Shown: positions 62,765 to 64,000 of the stretch, one piece after another
Position numbering within the stretch: the first letter of the stretch is position 1
Layout of the letters: every line of letters begins with the position of its first letter
Source of the DNA: Sporosalibacterium faouarense
GTDB taxonomy: Bacteria > Bacillota > Clostridia > Tissierellales > VENL01
Direction of reading: 5' to 3'
NCBI RefSeq assembly: GCF_016765695.1
Contig: NZ_JAETGO010000098.1
Location: 62,001 to 126,000 of the forward strand
DNA length: 64,000 nt
Notes under the pieces: model-generated
The model's database searches: none
Seen by the model: only the letters and a program-made list of their open reading frames with translations
Told to the model about the DNA's origin: nothing
Made by a program: the position numbers and the translations under genes

Positions 62765-64000
62765 TTATTTTACTACCCCCTTTACTGAAAAGGTAGGTAC
62801 TAATATCTCTCTTCTATTGCCCGTACTACCAATCCTTATCTTAGTACCTTCACCGTCTGAATAATACTCATTTCTATTAGTGTCATCTATAACTAGAGAG
62901 CTACTACTGTATGCATCCCATTTCTTTGTTTCATAATTATATATGGTTATGTCATATTGACTGGCAAAGCTTCCATTAATTATATCTATATTCATTGTAT
63001 TCATATCTATTTTTTCTTCGGCCTTAAAGCCAAATTCTACACTTCCACTTCCATGAAAGCTTTGCATATTAATATCAAAAGCCATATTACCTGGGTCTAA
63101 TATATTGGGCTTTAAAATTCCATAAGGTATCTCTATTTCATTTCCAGATTCATATTTAATATTAATTGGAATTAGTATCAGATTTCTGTCAAGTCTTTCC
63201 CCAACTACATCATTAACTGTAACTTCCTCACCTATAGAGTTCTTGCTCCAGCCAATAATCATCAGATTATTTGAAACTATTTCCTTAGCGAATTCACCCA
63301 TATAGCTTTCTAATATTTCTCTTTTGACTCTATCATTAAGAATATTTTCTTTATCTGAATTAATATTGCTCCATGGATAAAGATTATTCACCAAATCATA
63401 GTATCGTTTTGCATTATTAGCTGATTGAGCCACTCCAGCTTCAACAGTAACCTTATCATTTTTATTTATATCTCCAATCCTCTTATAATTATTGCCATAA
63501 ATAAAAACAGCTTCTTCAATATTCAATTGTGATAGGTTTTCTATTTCACCTACTATCTTACCTTCTTTGAAGTAAAACTCATTATTTATTGGTCCATCTA
63601 ATTTTATATCACCAGCTGTAGTAATAAGATCTAAATCCCATACTCCTCTTTGTCTAAATACTAGCTCTCTCTTATTATCAATTATATACTCTACAGCTAT
63701 CTCTTTATCTTTAATTTGATTATAATTATAAGAAGACCTATCATCTGACGGTAATGATAATTTTCCATCAGATTCTAAACTAATTTTAACGTCACCATTA
63801 CTAAAGCTTAGTACCGATGAGGTTGATTCAACTGAAGCAATACTCGTATTAGGCAGATATCTAACTACTGAAATACTATTGACTAATGGTTTATCAAATC
63901 CAGTTCTAAATCCCCAAAAATATATAACTAGTGAGAAAGCTAAAACAATAGCAGGTATTGTAATCCATCCCTTTTCTCTCTTATCTAATTTCTTTAAAAC
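62765..64000 (-). CDS. Membrane-anchored protein of the ABC operon, partial (runs off right edge)
   Basis: The frame is open from the stop at 62765 to the window edge (411 codons visible); a TTG at 63526 is not the start. The visible N-part has one helix (WITIPAIVLAFSLVIYFWGF), then an extracellular all-beta-type region including SVVRYLPNTSIASVES and DGKLSLPSDDRS, and ends with STGNRREILVPTFSVKG. Its position before an ABC-2 pair suggests an accessory or substrate-binding component. Family not recognised. Confidence 0.75.
   Translation of the reverse strand, partial: VLKKLDKREKGWITIPAIVLAFSLVIYFWGFRTGFDKPLVNSISVVRYLPNTSIASVESTSSVLSFSNGDVKISLESDGKLSLPSDDRSSYNYNQIKDKEIAVEYIIDNKRELVFRQRGVWDLDLITTAGDIKLDGPINNEFYFKEGKIVGEIENLSQLNIEEAVFIYGNNYKRIGDINKNDKVTVEAGVAQSANNAKRYYDLVNNLYPWSNINSDKENILNDRVKREILESYMGEFAKEIVSNNLMIIGWSKNSIGEEVTVNDVVGERLDRNLILIPINIKYESGNEIEIPYGILKPNILDPGNMAFDINMQSFHGSGSVEFGFKAEEKIDMNTMNIDIINGSFASQYDITIYNYETKKWDAYSSSSLVIDDTNRNEYYSDGEGTKIRIGSTGNRREILVPTFSVKGVVK

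Noticed and set aside
63526-63526. TTG start of a 253-aa protein at the right end
   Set aside because: The frame is open upstream to the window edge and includes a membrane helix; this TTG is internal.

Overview
The window is AT-rich, with dense mostly minus-strand operons, GGAGG-type ribosome binding sites and spore-germination genes. It comes from the chromosome of an endospore-forming, anaerobic low-GC Firmicute (Clostridia or Tissierellia type). Glycerol catabolism by a GlpK plus FAD/[2Fe-2S] dehydrogenase, PEP synthase, an AbgT transporter, radical-SAM enzymes and two probable selenoproteins all fit that group. The species cannot be fixed from the sequence alone. No rRNA, tRNA, CRISPR array or intact transposase gene was seen.

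Layout. 1-3.7 kb: glycerol operon (small membrane protein, glpK, GlpA-like dehydrogenase, partial second flavoprotein). 4-9.7 kb: LysM/M14 endopeptidase, ppsA, AbgT transporter. 9.8-20.6 kb: housekeeping and peptide/stress genes (coiled-coil protein, MFS, PNPOx-like, HAD, DUF378, nitrilase, TldD/TldE pair, M29 aminopeptidase, CYTH). 20.7-25.4 kb: a germinant-receptor locus with a YetF-C-like gene, gerA, gerC and a small D-subunit-like gene on the plus strand, converging on a separately transcribed gerB. 25.5-28.9 kb: two divergent, paralogous FAD reductases with ferritin-like mini-proteins and a 30-aa membrane peptide. 28.9-29.05 kb: a structured, gene-less relic resembling an IS200/IS605 right end. 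29-33.9 kb: phosphohydrolase and a YhaO/YhaN (SbcD/SbcC-like) repair pair behind a LexA-like box. 34.2-38 kb: YeiH-type exporter and a GntR/YtrA-type ABC operon.

38-40.3 kb: an ArsR-regulated operon in which two genes carry an in-frame TGA. In the permease the TGA replaces the first Cys of the family's PFCSCS motif. In the last, thioredoxin-like gene it directly follows the redox Cys. The simplest reading is a selenocysteine-dependent metalloid or thiol efflux/redox module.

40.4-48.6 kb: a roughly 8-kb minus-strand operon that looks like a RiPP biosynthetic cluster. It has a 37-aa precursor gene ending in PPACGCYGSY, three radical SAM/SPASM maturases, a PqqD-like recognition protein, a CPBP protease, an ASKHA (MfnF-like) protein, an ABC exporter and a type 2 IPP isomerase. 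Its promoter is followed by a terminator-like hairpin, and the precursor gene is bracketed by 13-bp inverted repeats.

49-64 kb: nitroreductase, ECF S component, a five-gene MoxR/DUF58/VWA operon with a Gln-Gly repeat protein, YkvA, and an ABC operon whose third gene runs off the right edge. A family of hairpin-forming intergenic repeats (four copies) lies upstream of plus-strand genes.
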